DNA of 64,000 nucleotides from Juglans regia (taxonomy: Eukaryota; Streptophyta; Magnoliopsida; Fagales; Juglandaceae). The position numbers were made by a program, and so were the translations under genes. Below the pieces are notes generated by a model, which worked only from the letters and a program-made list of their open reading frames with translations, was not told the origin of the DNA and searched no databases. Where the stretch lies: assembly GCF_001411555.2 (NCBI RefSeq), contig NC_049901.1:27174372-27238371 (forward strand), written 5' to 3'. Within the stretch, counting starts at the first letter, position 1; the number at the start of each line of letters is the position of its first letter. Of the stretch, positions 47,385-58,290 are shown piece after piece.

Positions 47385-47790
47385 ACTGAAACTTAGCTTG
47401 ACATGACATGACATGTACGTGAACTTAAAACATAACATGGACTAGCAACATAGCATGAACGTAAACTTGAAACATAAAATGGAATTGAAACATAGCATGA
47501 ACGTGAACATATATAAGTTGAACATGAACTTGAACATAACATGAACCTGACCATAACATAACATAAACGTGAACTTGAAACATAACGTGAACGTGAACAT
47601 GACATAACATGAACGTGAACTTGAACATAACATGAACATAAACATAACATGAACGTGAGTATAACATAACATAAACGTGAACTTGAAACATAACGTGAAC
47701 GTGAACATAACATAACATGAGCGTGAACTTGAACTTGAACATAACATGAATGTGAACATAACATGACATAAACATGAACTTGAAACATAT
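47385..47790. repeat. Expanded GAACRT-type hexamer repeat field
   Basis: Degenerate repeats of GAACGT, GAACTT, GAACAT and AACATA with spacing near six bases, longer than the equivalent fields at 15950-16120 and 22680-22850. The minus strand stays open in three frames because the repeats contain no stop codons; the products (VHVYVMLC-type) are meaningless. Confidence 0.8.
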
Positions 47791-47949
47791 TTTTGTCTCA
47801 TGGGATCACCATGATAGAGTAGTCTTATCTCATAGGGTTACCATGATTGCATAACCTTATCTCATGGGGTTACCATGATTGTGTATTCTTATCTCATGGG
47901 ATTACCATGATAGCGTATTCTTATCTCATGGGGTTAACATGATTCACAT
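47790..47949 (+). repeat. Five-unit ~32-bp minisatellite in the third LTR copy
   Basis: Five near-identical units built on CTTATCTCATGGGRTTACCA then TGAT. The other LTR copies hold a single unit (about 16120-16150 and 22855-22885), so this is a local tandem expansion. Confidence 0.85.
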
Positions 47950-50900
47950 GAACTTGAAACTTGACATGAATGTAAACTTGAACATAACATAACGTGAAGC
48001 ATGACTTGAACGTGAAATACATGTACTTGGAATCTTATTCAATAGACTTAATTAATAAAGTGACCATATGGGTGCTACATGAGTCTCCTTGAGCCATGTG
48101 TCCTTGCCGATTACTGCATCTCAACACAGGTGTCTATACCAGCTGTGAGTGCATTAATACGTACTCTACAGTTGTTGTGGCCCTATGTATTCTACGTGTC
48201 ACAATCGCTGTGTCTCACGTAGTGTATGCTCTACAAATGTTGTGGCTCCATACTTCATACTCCAAAGTTGTTGTGGCCCCATGAATTTTTTGTGCCACAC
48301 TTGCTGTGGACACACGTAAAATAAAGTGTAGCTTAATCGGCGTTAGTGCCTAGCGTGCTCCGGTGACCATCCAGTTAGGCCCCATTCGCAACCTGTTGAC
48401 TGTACTTCGTCAACCCAAAGAATTTCACACCTATTTAGACACTCCAACATGAACAAAAAAGTTTCACTAGATATTATCCTATCCTAGCGCTTAGGATCAT
48501 GATTGATATGAACTTAAGATGACAGTCATGACATACATTGTGACATAAATGGAACAAAATATATTTGAAAACATGGCATATATGTAATAGGCAACTTTTC
48601 GTAACATGGTATAACATGTAATAGACAACATTTCGTAACATGGCATAACATGTGACAGTGAATATTAGGTGACATGGCATACATGTAACAGATGGCATAC
48701 GTAATGTGACAAACTTGCAACAAGTAGTAACATGAGACAGAATATATTATGTAATAGATAAGTATTTCGTGACAAAATAATTCATGTAATAGATAAACAT
48801 GTGATGACATGGCATAACATGACATATATAACAACATACGTTCTAAACTGTAGTTCCTTTACCCATCACACATACATAGTAAACTGATACTAAGTTAAGA
48901 GCTAACTTATCTCGATAGTAGCGTTCTACGAGAATAAAATGCGAAACAAGAAGAACTGTAAGATGGTATTCTAAAAGTTAGAAATTTAATTATTAACAAT
49001 TAGCAATGTGAAAAGAGACAACTTATAGTAAAATTACAATTTTACCCTCTACATGTGGAAAAATGATCATTCTACCCCTAACTTAAGGATTTTACATCCA
49101 AACTCCAAAAATTACCAAAATTTATATTAGTCTAATGTAAATTTTGTCCTAAACTCAAATACCAACTCAAAAAAATTTAAAACCATTCACAACTATGGAA
49201 AACTCACTATGGCTGAAGCCGAAACATCCATAGTCTTTTTCCCTTGATTTTTGGCTGCAATTTCTTCCATCCTCAAAATCTATGATTAAACCAAACTTTT
49301 GTAACAAAGATCTTCCTATCCTAATTTTAAAAAACATACTTAAAATATCCATTAAGAAAAAGCTAATCATCAAAACTAAACTTTTTGTAAGAAGACCCAA
49401 ACAAAAAGTAAACCCTTAAATCATAAGTTTTAACCTTAATAAAAACATCTCCATGAATTCCAAAAAAATCAAATCTTACTTCTAACATATTCATAACATC
49501 ATCCTAAGATCAACCATGCTTTAAATCATCAAGCAAAAGTCACCAAAAGTCACAAAACAATACTTGGAGTTTTTGGTTTTCCACTTAGTCCAAAAACAGA
49601 AACTTTTCTCTCAACTAACTTTGATCAATCTCTTGATCCATGGCTTAAATACATATGATCTTCAAAATAAAATATCACATGGTTTAAAAAATGTGTCCTA
49701 AAAAAGATCCAACCATCAAACTTAAAATCACATGGCTAAAACTCAATAAAACATGGATCTAACCCAACAAACCGAAATCCTCTTACATAGAAAAATCATA
49801 TCTTTAAAAGTAATACTAAATATCTTAAAACTAACATCCTAACATGTATATAAGAGGCTTAGGATCATCACATAAAAATATCAAAACTTTTGGAATAAGA
49901 TTAAACCACAAAATATTCAAACTTTCACAAAACAAAAACTGTTTTTCCACTTCCAGTTCTCAAGTTTCTAGATTTAAGGAAATCTATGACCAAAAGCTTT
50001 ATTCATGCAACAAAACCTCAATGAACATTCATAAACACATTCTAAAAATACTCCATAAAATTTTCGGACCAAGATATGTCCATTAGCTTGGTCAAAAATC
50101 CCAAAAGATAACATACTCTCCAGTTTCACGCCCAGAATAACCTTTCCATGGTTAAAAATACTTTTAACTGATCACGTGAGCATGGAATGAGATTAATAAG
50201 ATATCTACGGAAACTAAACTTAAAGAAGAACAACTTTTGTGAAGGAGTCATCATGCAAAAATACTTACAAGGGGTCAAAAATCTCCATGCAAAAAGATCT
50301 AAAAATCTGCCTGAAAGAGCTCTTTTGAGTTTCTCTCTAAGAACGAGGTGAAGAAGTAATAAAAATGAGTGAAATGTGTCTTGCATGACTTTAGACTCCT
50401 AGAGGGGGAAGTTATAGGTTTGAATGACCCTTGATTGGAGGTGGCTATGTGACATAAAGTGGAGAATATAGAGGAGTAAGGACTGCCTGCAGCAGCTATG
50501 AGATATGGAGGTTGATGGGATGGATCTCTCCTTTACATCAAGGCACTATTGGGTGCAGCCATTGGCAGTGGATGGTCTGCCATGTGGGGGAGGAAACTTC
50601 TTCAAGAAACTTTGTCAAGGTGACCAAATTCGTGGACCTTGGTGGGCCTCAACCAAGTGGGCTACAATTTGGGATTTAAAAGGGGTTTGGTTAGGGTTTG
50701 AGATGCTATCAAGCCCAAATTCAATTTTTCTTCGCCCAATCAAATTTTCAAGGTTTTAAAAGGTTGAATAATGATGTCATAACAAGAATTTGATTAATTA
50801 ATAGCATGTGCAAGTGATTTAATTAAGTGATTAAAAACAATGCTAGAAATCGGATTAAAAAGGGTTTGGAGGCCAACTTTAGGGTTTGGGAAACCATTTT

Positions 50901-51224
50901 GGGTTTCGGTTTCAACCAAAATTTTGGGTTTGAATTGGATTCCAACCATTTAGGGTTTTCCTAGGATTGAAACCCTCTTTGTTCTGGCACAATTTTGTTG
51001 ATCAGACGAAATAAAGTTTTGCTTAGATGGCATGATCTCACACCTTGATTTCCTTCACAATTCTATCTAATGGTTTTTCTTTGTGCCAAGTGTCTAATAC
51101 TATTTACAATGTGTGGCTAAGATCTTTCCAAGTATCTAAATAAAACTTCTCTAACCGAATTTGGACATTCCACACTGTGATTTTGAAAACACTGCACTAG
51201 GTGAGCTTATTGAGGTTACTATTT

Positions 51225-53538
51225 TGAAAACATAAGGTTTTCATAAAAATTTTCATGCTGAGAGTTTAAATTCATGATTGTTTATACTGATGCTTATGCT
51301 ATGCATGACTAATTTAATTGAATTAACTGACTGATCTGACTGATTTAACTAATTTATCTGATTTAACTGACTGGCCAACATACTTAACCTTGTGTGCGAG
51401 GTTGTGCACCGACCCCACGTCCCGCTACAGTAAGGGGAGCCGCTGTTAGTATTTTGGCATACTATGGTGGACCACGACTAAGTTCATGGCTTGCACATCC
51501 ACCCTGAAACTGAACTGCATTGGTACCATGCATCTGAATGGCCATCTTATTAACTGATCTGATCTTATCTTGCACTTGAATTTAAGATGGCTTATGTATC
51601 TTATACACATGAGATGCATGACATATTACATACAAAATTATAATTTCTGAATTTGAACATGATGCGGAATAACATGATCGTATGCTATACTGGATGACAT
51701 GTTTGCATATGACATGAGTGGTACATAAATAATGGTTGTCAATGAACTGGCTTGAATAATACATGTATATAAGCTGAACTGTGATGATCCAAATTTTGAT
51801 CAAATTACTTACATCGCTGCGCTTCTTCTTGAATAACACTTCGTAACTTGTGACCTATATACAATAATAACTATCACTAAATTTGTTCGGAAACAAATAA
51901 GTACTAATATCTTAATTAAATTCACAATCTAAAAGATAGTTAAACAAATCTTTTGTTTAACACTATAATCAATATATCCTAGTATTTAAATTACTTAAAA
52001 TACTAATTTATAAATTTAGTAGAATACACTAGCTATTTTAAAATAATTCATAAAACTTAAATTCTTAAACTAAGTTTCATTTCTTAACATAATTATTAAA
52101 TCTTATAGGAAACCTAATAAATTCTATGAAATATTCTTAACATCATAATTTTATTAAATTCTTAACATAGAAATTTTATTAAATTCTACTAAATAGACAA
52201 AAGAACATTAACAAAATATTAGTCTCAATAATATACTTTGAAATGTAATTCAATTCTTTAAACACTTCATTAAAAATGGTCTTTGACTAATATATTTAAT
52301 TAATTAAAAACTGACCTTTAAAGTATTAAGCCCAATAAAATTACTAAAACTATTGATGAAATAAAATAAGATCAACCCTAATTTAAAATACAAGTCTATT
52401 TAAACATCATTATAATATTGTAAGAGTTGAAATCTGGCCCATAATAATATTACTACATGAATCCATCTACATAAGCCCATCACACGCACATAAGGGCCTA
52501 GGGCCCAACGGCCCATCAAGAATCTAAGGGTTTTTCTAGAACCCAAATACACGACTAAGCAAAAGAAAACAAAGAGTTTGAGAGAGTGAGAGGATCTGCG
52601 ATGGACTCATCGAGAGAGGGAGAAGGCCATTGCGACGGCATAGGGTGGCTGGCAAGGGTCACGGCGGTGAGACAGGGTAGTCCTCTGGGCAAGGAGGTGC
52701 GACGCCGAGAGAGAAAGCAAGAGTTAGAGAGAGAAACAGCTAGACCGAAAACAAAAGAGAGAGAGAGAAGGCTGGCGGCGGTCAGCTTATCGGAAAGGAG
52801 TGGGCTCAGTGGGGGCTGCAGGTCGGCAGTTTCTGTGTCGTCGGAGAGGGGGTTCGGCGCCTCTTGAGGTGGCTACTGCGGAGAAGAGGCGACGGATTTG
52901 TTTCGGACAACAGGGGTTCACAAAAAAAAATGGTTTCCGTGAAGAGGGTGGGTCGACTTACTGTGTTTGGGGAAAACTTAGTCTTGCACGATGGTTGAGA
53001 GTAGGGAAAGCTCACGGTATGGAGAAGTTCCAGTGGGATGGCTTACGGCTTCAAGTTTCTCCTCACGTATACGGGGTAAGCAAGATTTATAAGTGTAGAA
53101 AATAGAGAAAGAAAAAAAGTAAAAGAAACTCTAGAAGAGTAGAGACGTTCATGTGCAAAAGAGTGGAGACGTGCAGAGTGGAGAAAATTACTCATCAACA
53201 GAGTCGGTTTCCACTAGGATGTTAGCAACAAACACTAAGAAATGTATGGATTTGAGGTTTAAAGTGTGTAAAAAGAGGCTAAAATCGAGAGATGAGGTTT
53301 GGTGGAGATAGAACAATAAATTTTAAATTTCAAACCAAACCGTAGTGAACTTAAATCTAATACAATTTAGTAATCACTATTAAAACAAAACTCTAGCAAT
53401 TTTCAACTAAAAATATAATAGCAATTATTAAAAATAAAGTAATTATAAAATCTGATAAAACTATAATCATAATAATAATAGAAAAACAAAAATTTTATTA
53501 GAAAATTTACTTGTATACCCTAAATCCAAGACTGATAC
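51225..53538 (-). repeat. Truncated long LTR of a related family (F)
   Basis: The right end ATACGTTACA (53538) would be a minus-strand TGTAACG start. Going down the minus strand there are an AT-rich section, a GC-rich leader-like section (about 53060-52570), another AT-rich section and a donor-like GTAAGT (51807-51812). A TGAC/CATG-rich repeat field follows. This is the same plan as the Tekay-like LTRs, but the sequences do not align closely. It is cut at 51225, where the third LTR copy also stops. No coding motif. Confidence 0.5.
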
Positions 53539-53944
53539 GTTACAATATCTTTTGTATACATATGTTTGTCTTCTTATGTTTTGCATTTTTATGCCTTATG
53601 TTGTAGTAACTCTATATTTTTATCAACGTGGTTGTAACTTTTTCTTACTTTTAGATACATATTTTCCATTTGCTTGTTGTTCATTATTCTCTTCAATTTT
53701 ATTCGATAACGCAATGAAATTTGGTAAGATATGTCAATATATGAATACAATTACATGTAAATATAACCAATGATTTCCATTCCATTATCCTATTTAAATT
53801 GGTTGTTGAAAATAAATTCCAAGGTTTTGATAAACAATCGTGATAAAAAATTTTATACGCTGTGCAACTACAAAAATATTTCACATATTCGAACAAATGG
53901 AATATGCATGCGCGTGTGTATATGTGTATGTATATGTATGTGTA

Positions 53945-53975
<31 letters not shown>

Positions 53976-54292
53976 CACTAGTTATGGTGTTATGTGCATG
54001 GGGCATATGTGCCTTGCATATTCTTTTTGTTCATGTTGAAAATGAAAACTTTTGATATTTCACAATTTTGTGATAGGAAATTGTAATTTTCTGAATTTCT
54101 AATATTGGGTCCAGATCATGGACTTTAGCTCCGCCCATGCTTGTAAGTTTAAGCCCGTGGTCCAAAGGTGCTGTCCCCCTGATCTAAAGCACAAGAGCCT
54201 CTCTCTCTCTCGACAATTATCGACCGTCCGTTAATCCCATCTATATCTCTTTGTGCGGTGGAATAATAACCATTAAAGAAGGGAAGGGAAGA
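53539..54292. other. Intergenic with TG/TA microsatellite
   Basis: No gene recognised. A TGTATG/TATA microsatellite lies at about 53909-53978, and short frames through it are artefacts. A CT-rich stretch is near 54200. Confidence 0.5.
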
Positions 54293-54466
54293 TCTCTAAT
54301 TCTATATATAATTATAAAATATATAAATGTTGCATAATTATTTAAAAATAAAATAAAAATAATTATTAAAAAATTAATTTTTTTATATAAATTTTATATT
54401 TTATTTAATTTTTTCAAAACGATTACACAACGATTATACAATTCATAATTATAAATATTTTATCTC
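54293..54466. mobile_element. Degenerate MITE related to the Mutator-like MITE at 57255
   Basis: TTTTTTCAAAACGATTACAC followed by AACGATTATAC and the TATCTC end aligns to TTTTTTCAAAACGACTGCAC and the CATTTCTC end of the 57255-57427 MITE. The left half also aligns weakly (GTTGCATAATTATTT against GTCGTGCAGTCGCTTT). Ends are eroded. Confidence 0.55.
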
Positions 54467-54699
54467 TAAAAAAATTCAATACAGGTTTACTATTCATCAT
54501 TTCAAACATTATATATTATTATTGTTTTTTTTTAAATTAATTAATTTTTTTTACACATCATCTATATATATTATATATTTAATAAAAAATAAAAAAAAAT
54601 AAAAAATTATTTGTGAGAATAAAATTCTTACGCTGAAATATCAGCGAAACCCTAATAAGATTTCGGTCACGCAGACGCCACTACAGTCCCCTTTATAGA

Positions 54700-55156
54700 A
54701 AAAAAAAAAAAGGAAAAACAAGAAAGGAGGGGAAGAGAAAGATCGGCTTACTTTTTTTTCCCTTTCCCCAGAAATATTCCTTTTCCATTATTTTTCGGAA
54801 AAATTTATTGGAGAAGAGTTTTCAATCTTTCCTTTTCTGTTCGTAGATTTCTCTCGCATTTCTTCAACCTCTCTCTATACTATACTACCTTCCAAGTTCC
54901 AACTCTTTCGGGTATATCTTCGTTACTCAATCCCTTGGGTTTCTTTCCCTCTGCTTCCTCTTAACTTCATTTTAACTGTTGGGCTGCCATGAAATATTGG
55001 GAAATTAATTGAAATTTGAGTTTTTCTTTTGGCTTTTCTTTCTGAACAACTGTAGTTCTATTGCTAGATAGCAGATTGTCTTAGCCAGAGGAAGGGAAAT
55101 TGTGCGGCTGCTACTAGGGTTTCTCTTTTTTCTGAGAATCTTCTTCAGGTTTAGAT

Positions 55157-55206
<50 letters not shown>

Positions 55207-55492
55207 TTGTTTATATTGTACGCATCGTGTTTATTTCCTTCGCTTATGTTTGTTTGGCAGGAAAATCTCTCTTTTAGGGAAAATTTTAGGGAAAAATTTA
55301 TTGCAAGATTTTGCGTTTTTGAGTTTGTTTATGAATTTAATAGTTTCTTAGTTTTTGTTTTGGTCGAGCTTTCAACCATTATTTGCCCTTCGTTTTTCTT
55401 GGCAATCAAAGATTATTAAAATTCCGATTTTCGCTCTTTCGTTGACTGTAGCTTACGATTTGTGATAATTCTGTGAACTTGAAGTGTTGGCA
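54700..55492 (+). promoter_or_regulatory. Probable promoter and 5' untranslated region of the PMD-like gene
   Basis: Pyrimidine-rich sequence upstream of the start codon with a (CT)n tract at 55161-55198 followed by TATATATA. TTTGTTTGGCAG|GAAAATC at about 55250-55265 looks like a 3' splice site, so an intron in the leader is possible. These are position-based inferences; no transcript evidence is available. Confidence 0.45.
55161..55198 (+). repeat. (CT)19 microsatellite
   Basis: Uninterrupted CT dinucleotides in the presumed leader of the PMD-like gene. Length variation between individuals is expected. Confidence 0.95.
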
Positions 55493-56494
55493 ATGGCGGA
55501 CGAGACGATCAGCAATGGTGTGTCGTTCGACGCTGAAGATAATCAGACAGGAGAGAACTTCTACGATCTTGATCAGCGCACAGACAATGAGGTTAGGGAT
55601 TCTGGATTGACCAAGAAGATCGAGTCTCTGGAGCTTGAGAAGCTTCAGCTTGTCCACGAGAATGCCGAAGTCAAAGAGCGAGTCGAGAAATTGACTGCAG
55701 AGGTTGAAGAACTGCAAAACAACAATGCATCGATGAAGGAAAAACTCGAAGGAATGGAAAAGGAAATCGAACAGTCTGAAGAGGCCAAGAAAGCTCTTGA
55801 CGCTATTGCAGCGCGAGCTTTGGAGCTCGAGACCGAGGTCTCAAGACTCCAACATGATTTGATTTCTACGATGAGCGAGGCTGAGGAGGCGAATAAAGAG
55901 TTGGTTGAATTGAAGAGGATTTTGGGAGACAAGGGAGTGAGAATTGAGAACTTGGAGAGGGAGGTGGAGAGTTTGAAAAAAGAGAAGGTGGAGGGTGAGA
56001 GGAAAGTGAGAGAATTGGAGAGGAAAGTTGGGGTATTGGAAGTGAGGGAAATTGAGGAGAAGAGTAAGAAAGTAAGGATTGAGGAGGAGATGAGGGAGAA
56101 GATTGCTGAGAAAGAGAGGGAGATTGGTGGGTTTAGAAAGAAGGTTGAGGATTTGGAGTCGGTGATCTCAGAGAAACGGTTTGAATTGGAGAAATGGACG
56201 ACTGAAAAATTGGATTTAAAGGCATTGTGGAGGGAGTCCGAGGAGAAGGCGAAATTGATGGAGTTGAAGGTAGTTGGATTGCAGAAGGAAATGGAGGAGG
56301 CAGAGAAGGTGATTGCTGGGTTGAAGGAGAAGGCAGTGGATACTATTAATGGGAGCCTGAATGGGATAAGAGAGAGCGTTATCAGTGGAGAGAAGAAGGG
56401 GTTAAACATGGATTGGCCTGTGGTGGTGGGAGCTACTGGTGCTATTGCTGTTGCAGCTGCTGTCACATATGTGATTTATGGTAGACGGAGGTGA
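55493..56494 (+). CDS. Tail-anchored coiled-coil protein, PMD1/PMD2-like organelle division factor
   Basis: Intact 333-residue single-exon frame. I start at the ATG in GGCAATGGCGG (55493); the in-frame GTG nine bases upstream is not a plausible plant start. Residues 1-35 are acidic. About 36-295 are heptad-rich coiled coil dominated by Glu, Lys, Leu and Arg (for example KIESLELEKLQLVHENAEVK). Residues 310-329 form one hydrophobic segment (VVVGATGAIAVAAAVTYVIY) followed by GRRR at the C-terminus. A long coiled coil with a C-terminal anchor and basic tail, at this length, is the plan of plant PEROXISOMAL AND MITOCHONDRIAL DIVISION FACTOR 1 and 2, which sit in the outer membranes of these organelles and affect their division and morphology. 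The assignment is by architecture and recalled similarity. Another tail-anchored coiled-coil protein remains possible. Confidence 0.85.
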   Translation: MADETISNGVSFDAEDNQTGENFYDLDQRTDNEVRDSGLTKKIESLELEKLQLVHENAEVKERVEKLTAEVEELQNNNASMKEKLEGMEKEIEQSEEAKKALDAIAARALELETEVSRLQHDLISTMSEAEEANKELVELKRILGDKGVRIENLEREVESLKKEKVEGERKVRELERKVGVLEVREIEEKSKKVRIEEEMREKIAEKEREIGGFRKKVEDLESVISEKRFELEKWTTEKLDLKALWRESEEKAKLMELKVVGLQKEMEEAEKVIAGLKEKAVDTINGSLNGIRESVISGEKKGLNMDWPVVVGATGAIAVAAAVTYVIYGRRR

Positions 56495-57085
56495 TTGCCT
56501 CGGGAAGATGGAGAGAGAGGTTGGGTGAACGGTTGCGGATGCAACTTAGAGGTTTGGGTTCATGGATTAAAAATCTCTTTCAGTTTGTTAGGCATAATAT
56601 GGTTTTGCTTTGTTTTGTTTGCGGGCCTATGAATCTGGGTTAGCTCTGACTTTGATGTGTTTTTTGAACTTGTTTTGTTGAGGAAAACCTAAATCATATG
56701 ACATATTTCAAAGGCATTATAATGTTATTAAAAAAAAAAAAAAGAACAGTTAATACACATGATTTTATTTGTTGTAATTGGTGTAGCGGTGTGCTCCAAT
56801 AGGGATACTTACCGATTAAGTTGGTTGACCAACACATCCTGTAGTTCCGAGTATTTTTGTTAGTTATTTTGATGTTATAGTGTCTATATTTTTAAGGATG
56901 TATAATGAGTGTCTATATTCATCAATGTTGAAATTTGCACCATGTCAAATGCGCATGGTTATCAGATCTTATGTGTATTTGATTTGCTTACGCGCTACAA
57001 GATCAGTGTCTGGCCATTCCCATTTCAACAAGTTTATCGTCTATGCCGCAATTAGTGTAAGTGCTAGTTTGGACACTTTGAGCTT
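56495..57085. other. 3' side of the PMD-like gene
   Basis: Presumed 3' untranslated region (a T-rich stretch near 56580-56690) and intergenic DNA. An A-run at 56730-56743 could mark a retroposed end, but nothing recognisable precedes it. The frame at 56880-57101 has no motif. Confidence 0.45.
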
Positions 57086-57600
57086 GTTTGGAAAGAGATG
57101 AGATCATAATTTTATGAATAATAATGAAATTGTTTAAATTAAAATATTTTATTGAATTTTGATAAATGTTAGAAAAAAAGTTGAATAAAACTAAGTTATA
57201 ATATTTTTTTAATATTATTTTTGTTTTGAAATTTAAAAAACTTATATTATTTTTGAGTAATGCTACATACAGTCGTAGAATGCGTAAACGTCGTGCAGTC
57301 GCTTTGAAAAAGAGTGGAGTCTACTATTAAAAAATTAATTTCTTTTCATATGGGTTCTATATTTATTTACTTTTTTCAAAACGACTGCACGATGCTTGCA
57401 CACTCACGATTGCAAGTATCATTTCTCATTATTTTTTATGTTTTGTTTGAAAGTTTGTGAAAGTTGTAATGATTAGATAAAAAAGTTGAAGATTTGAAAT
57501 TGAAAAGTGCTTGTGTTTGATTGATGTTTGGAAATGAAATTATGAGAAATTATGAGATGAGATGAGATTATCGCCACTTTTCAAGCCAAATCCTTGGAAT
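57086..57600 (+). mobile_element. MITE, GTTTGGA/GATGAGAT family, split by a second MITE
   Basis: The left half (57086-57254) starts GTTTGGAAAGAGATGAGAT and contains TTTTATTGAATTTTGATAAA. The right half (57428-about 57600) contains AAAAGTTGAAGATTTGAAAT and ends near ATGAGATGAGATGAGAT. Between them lies the Mutator-like MITE. A neighbouring copy at about 57600-57935 shows the uninterrupted arrangement. Confidence 0.7.
57246..57436. mobile_element. Mutator-like MITE with 9-bp target duplication
   Basis: The element at 57255-57427 (173 bp) has ends GAGTAATGCTAC and GTATCATTTCTC, which are inverted repeats with 10 of 12 matches. The inverted similarity continues inwards (GTCGTGCAGTCGCTTTGAAA against ATCGTGCAGTCGTTTTGAAA). 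ATTATTTTT flanks it at 57246-57254 and 57428-57436. A 9-bp duplication is typical of Mutator-like elements. Confidence 0.8.
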
Positions 57601-57935
57601 ATCTTATAATATATGTGAATAATAGTGAAATAGTTTGTGAATAATAATAAAATAATTTGAGTTAAAATGTTGTATTGGATTTTGAGAAATGAGAGAAAAA
57701 AAATTGAATAAAAATATTATAAAGTTAAAAAATTGTTTGGAAATAACTTTTAATATAATTTTTATTTTAAAATTTAGAAAGTTGTATTATTTTTTTGTAT
57801 TTTGTTTTGAAGTTTGAAAAAATTGTATGGAGTTATATGTTTGGATAATGATTAGGTAATTATTAGATAAAAAGTTGAAGATTTAAAATTGAGTATTTTG
57901 TATTTGAGAAGGAAATATCTGAATATCTTAGCCTC
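57600..57935 (+). mobile_element. MITE, GTTTGGA/GATGAGAT family, uninterrupted copy
   Basis: Repeats the internal blocks of the preceding MITE (GAATAATAATAAAATAATTT, TGTATTGGATTTTGAGAAAT, AAAAAGTTGAAGATTTAAAA) in the same order. Ends are eroded, so limits are approximate. Confidence 0.6.
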
Positions 57936-58248
57936 CAAACTAGCCAAATTCAACAGGCTTGTGTATTTTTCCCTTATGCTCTATTCTTTTTCTTCCTTTC
58001 TTCATATTCATTGCCACAACTAGTTTGAATGCAGTCTTGCCAACTTCCTATTCAACCAAATCTCCTTAGTTTTGAAAATTTCCAAATTTTGCAAGACTTC
58101 TGGTAGTTGGAACACAATTTTCCTGGTCCTCCACATTGATTTGGTACGGTGTGGTGTGGTTCGATTCTGAAACTGGATGTTATAAGTAGGGAGAACATCT
58201 ATGGTACTTCATATTTGTGTATTGTCGGTGTTAATGGTTTCCAGGTTG

Positions 58249-58290
58249 GTCTCGTTAAACTGAAACTTCGTCTCGTTAAACTGAAACTTC
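58249..58290 (+). repeat. 21-bp tandem duplication
   Basis: GTCTCGTTAAACTGAAACTT plus C occurs twice in direct succession at 58249-58269 and 58270-58290, just before the recognisable start of the LINE. Confidence 0.9.

Larger units (their letters stand above)
46821..51224 (-). repeat. Third Tekay-like LTR copy, truncated
   Basis: Starts TGTGATGCCCCCAGATTCCG at a break in Athila element B and aligns to the LTRs at 15318-19465 and 22053-26643 until GAGGTTACTATT near 51224. The last ~420 bases, including the TTACA end, are missing. At about 47050-47270 its sequence differs from the other copies and lacks their paired stem-loops. It has expanded repeat arrays (47385-47949). There is no partner LTR and the duplication cannot be tested. 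Confidence 0.85.

Noticed and set aside
47393..47801. Three overlapping 116-131 codon frames on the minus strand
   Set aside because: Products are hexamer-repeat translations (Val/His/Met/Cys/Tyr rich) open in all three frames; no gene.
47790..47949. CRISPR-like array of ~32-bp repeats
   Set aside because: Units are contiguous without unique spacers, lie in a plant LTR, and are single-copy in sister LTRs; this is a minisatellite.
55484..55492. Upstream GTG start for the PMD-like gene
   Set aside because: Plant nuclear genes rarely start at GTG; the ATG nine bases downstream has a good context.
55645..56466. 273-codon minus-strand frame opposite the PMD-like gene
   Set aside because: Antisense shadow of a Glu/Lys/Leu-rich coding region; Ser/Phe/Leu-rich product without motifs.
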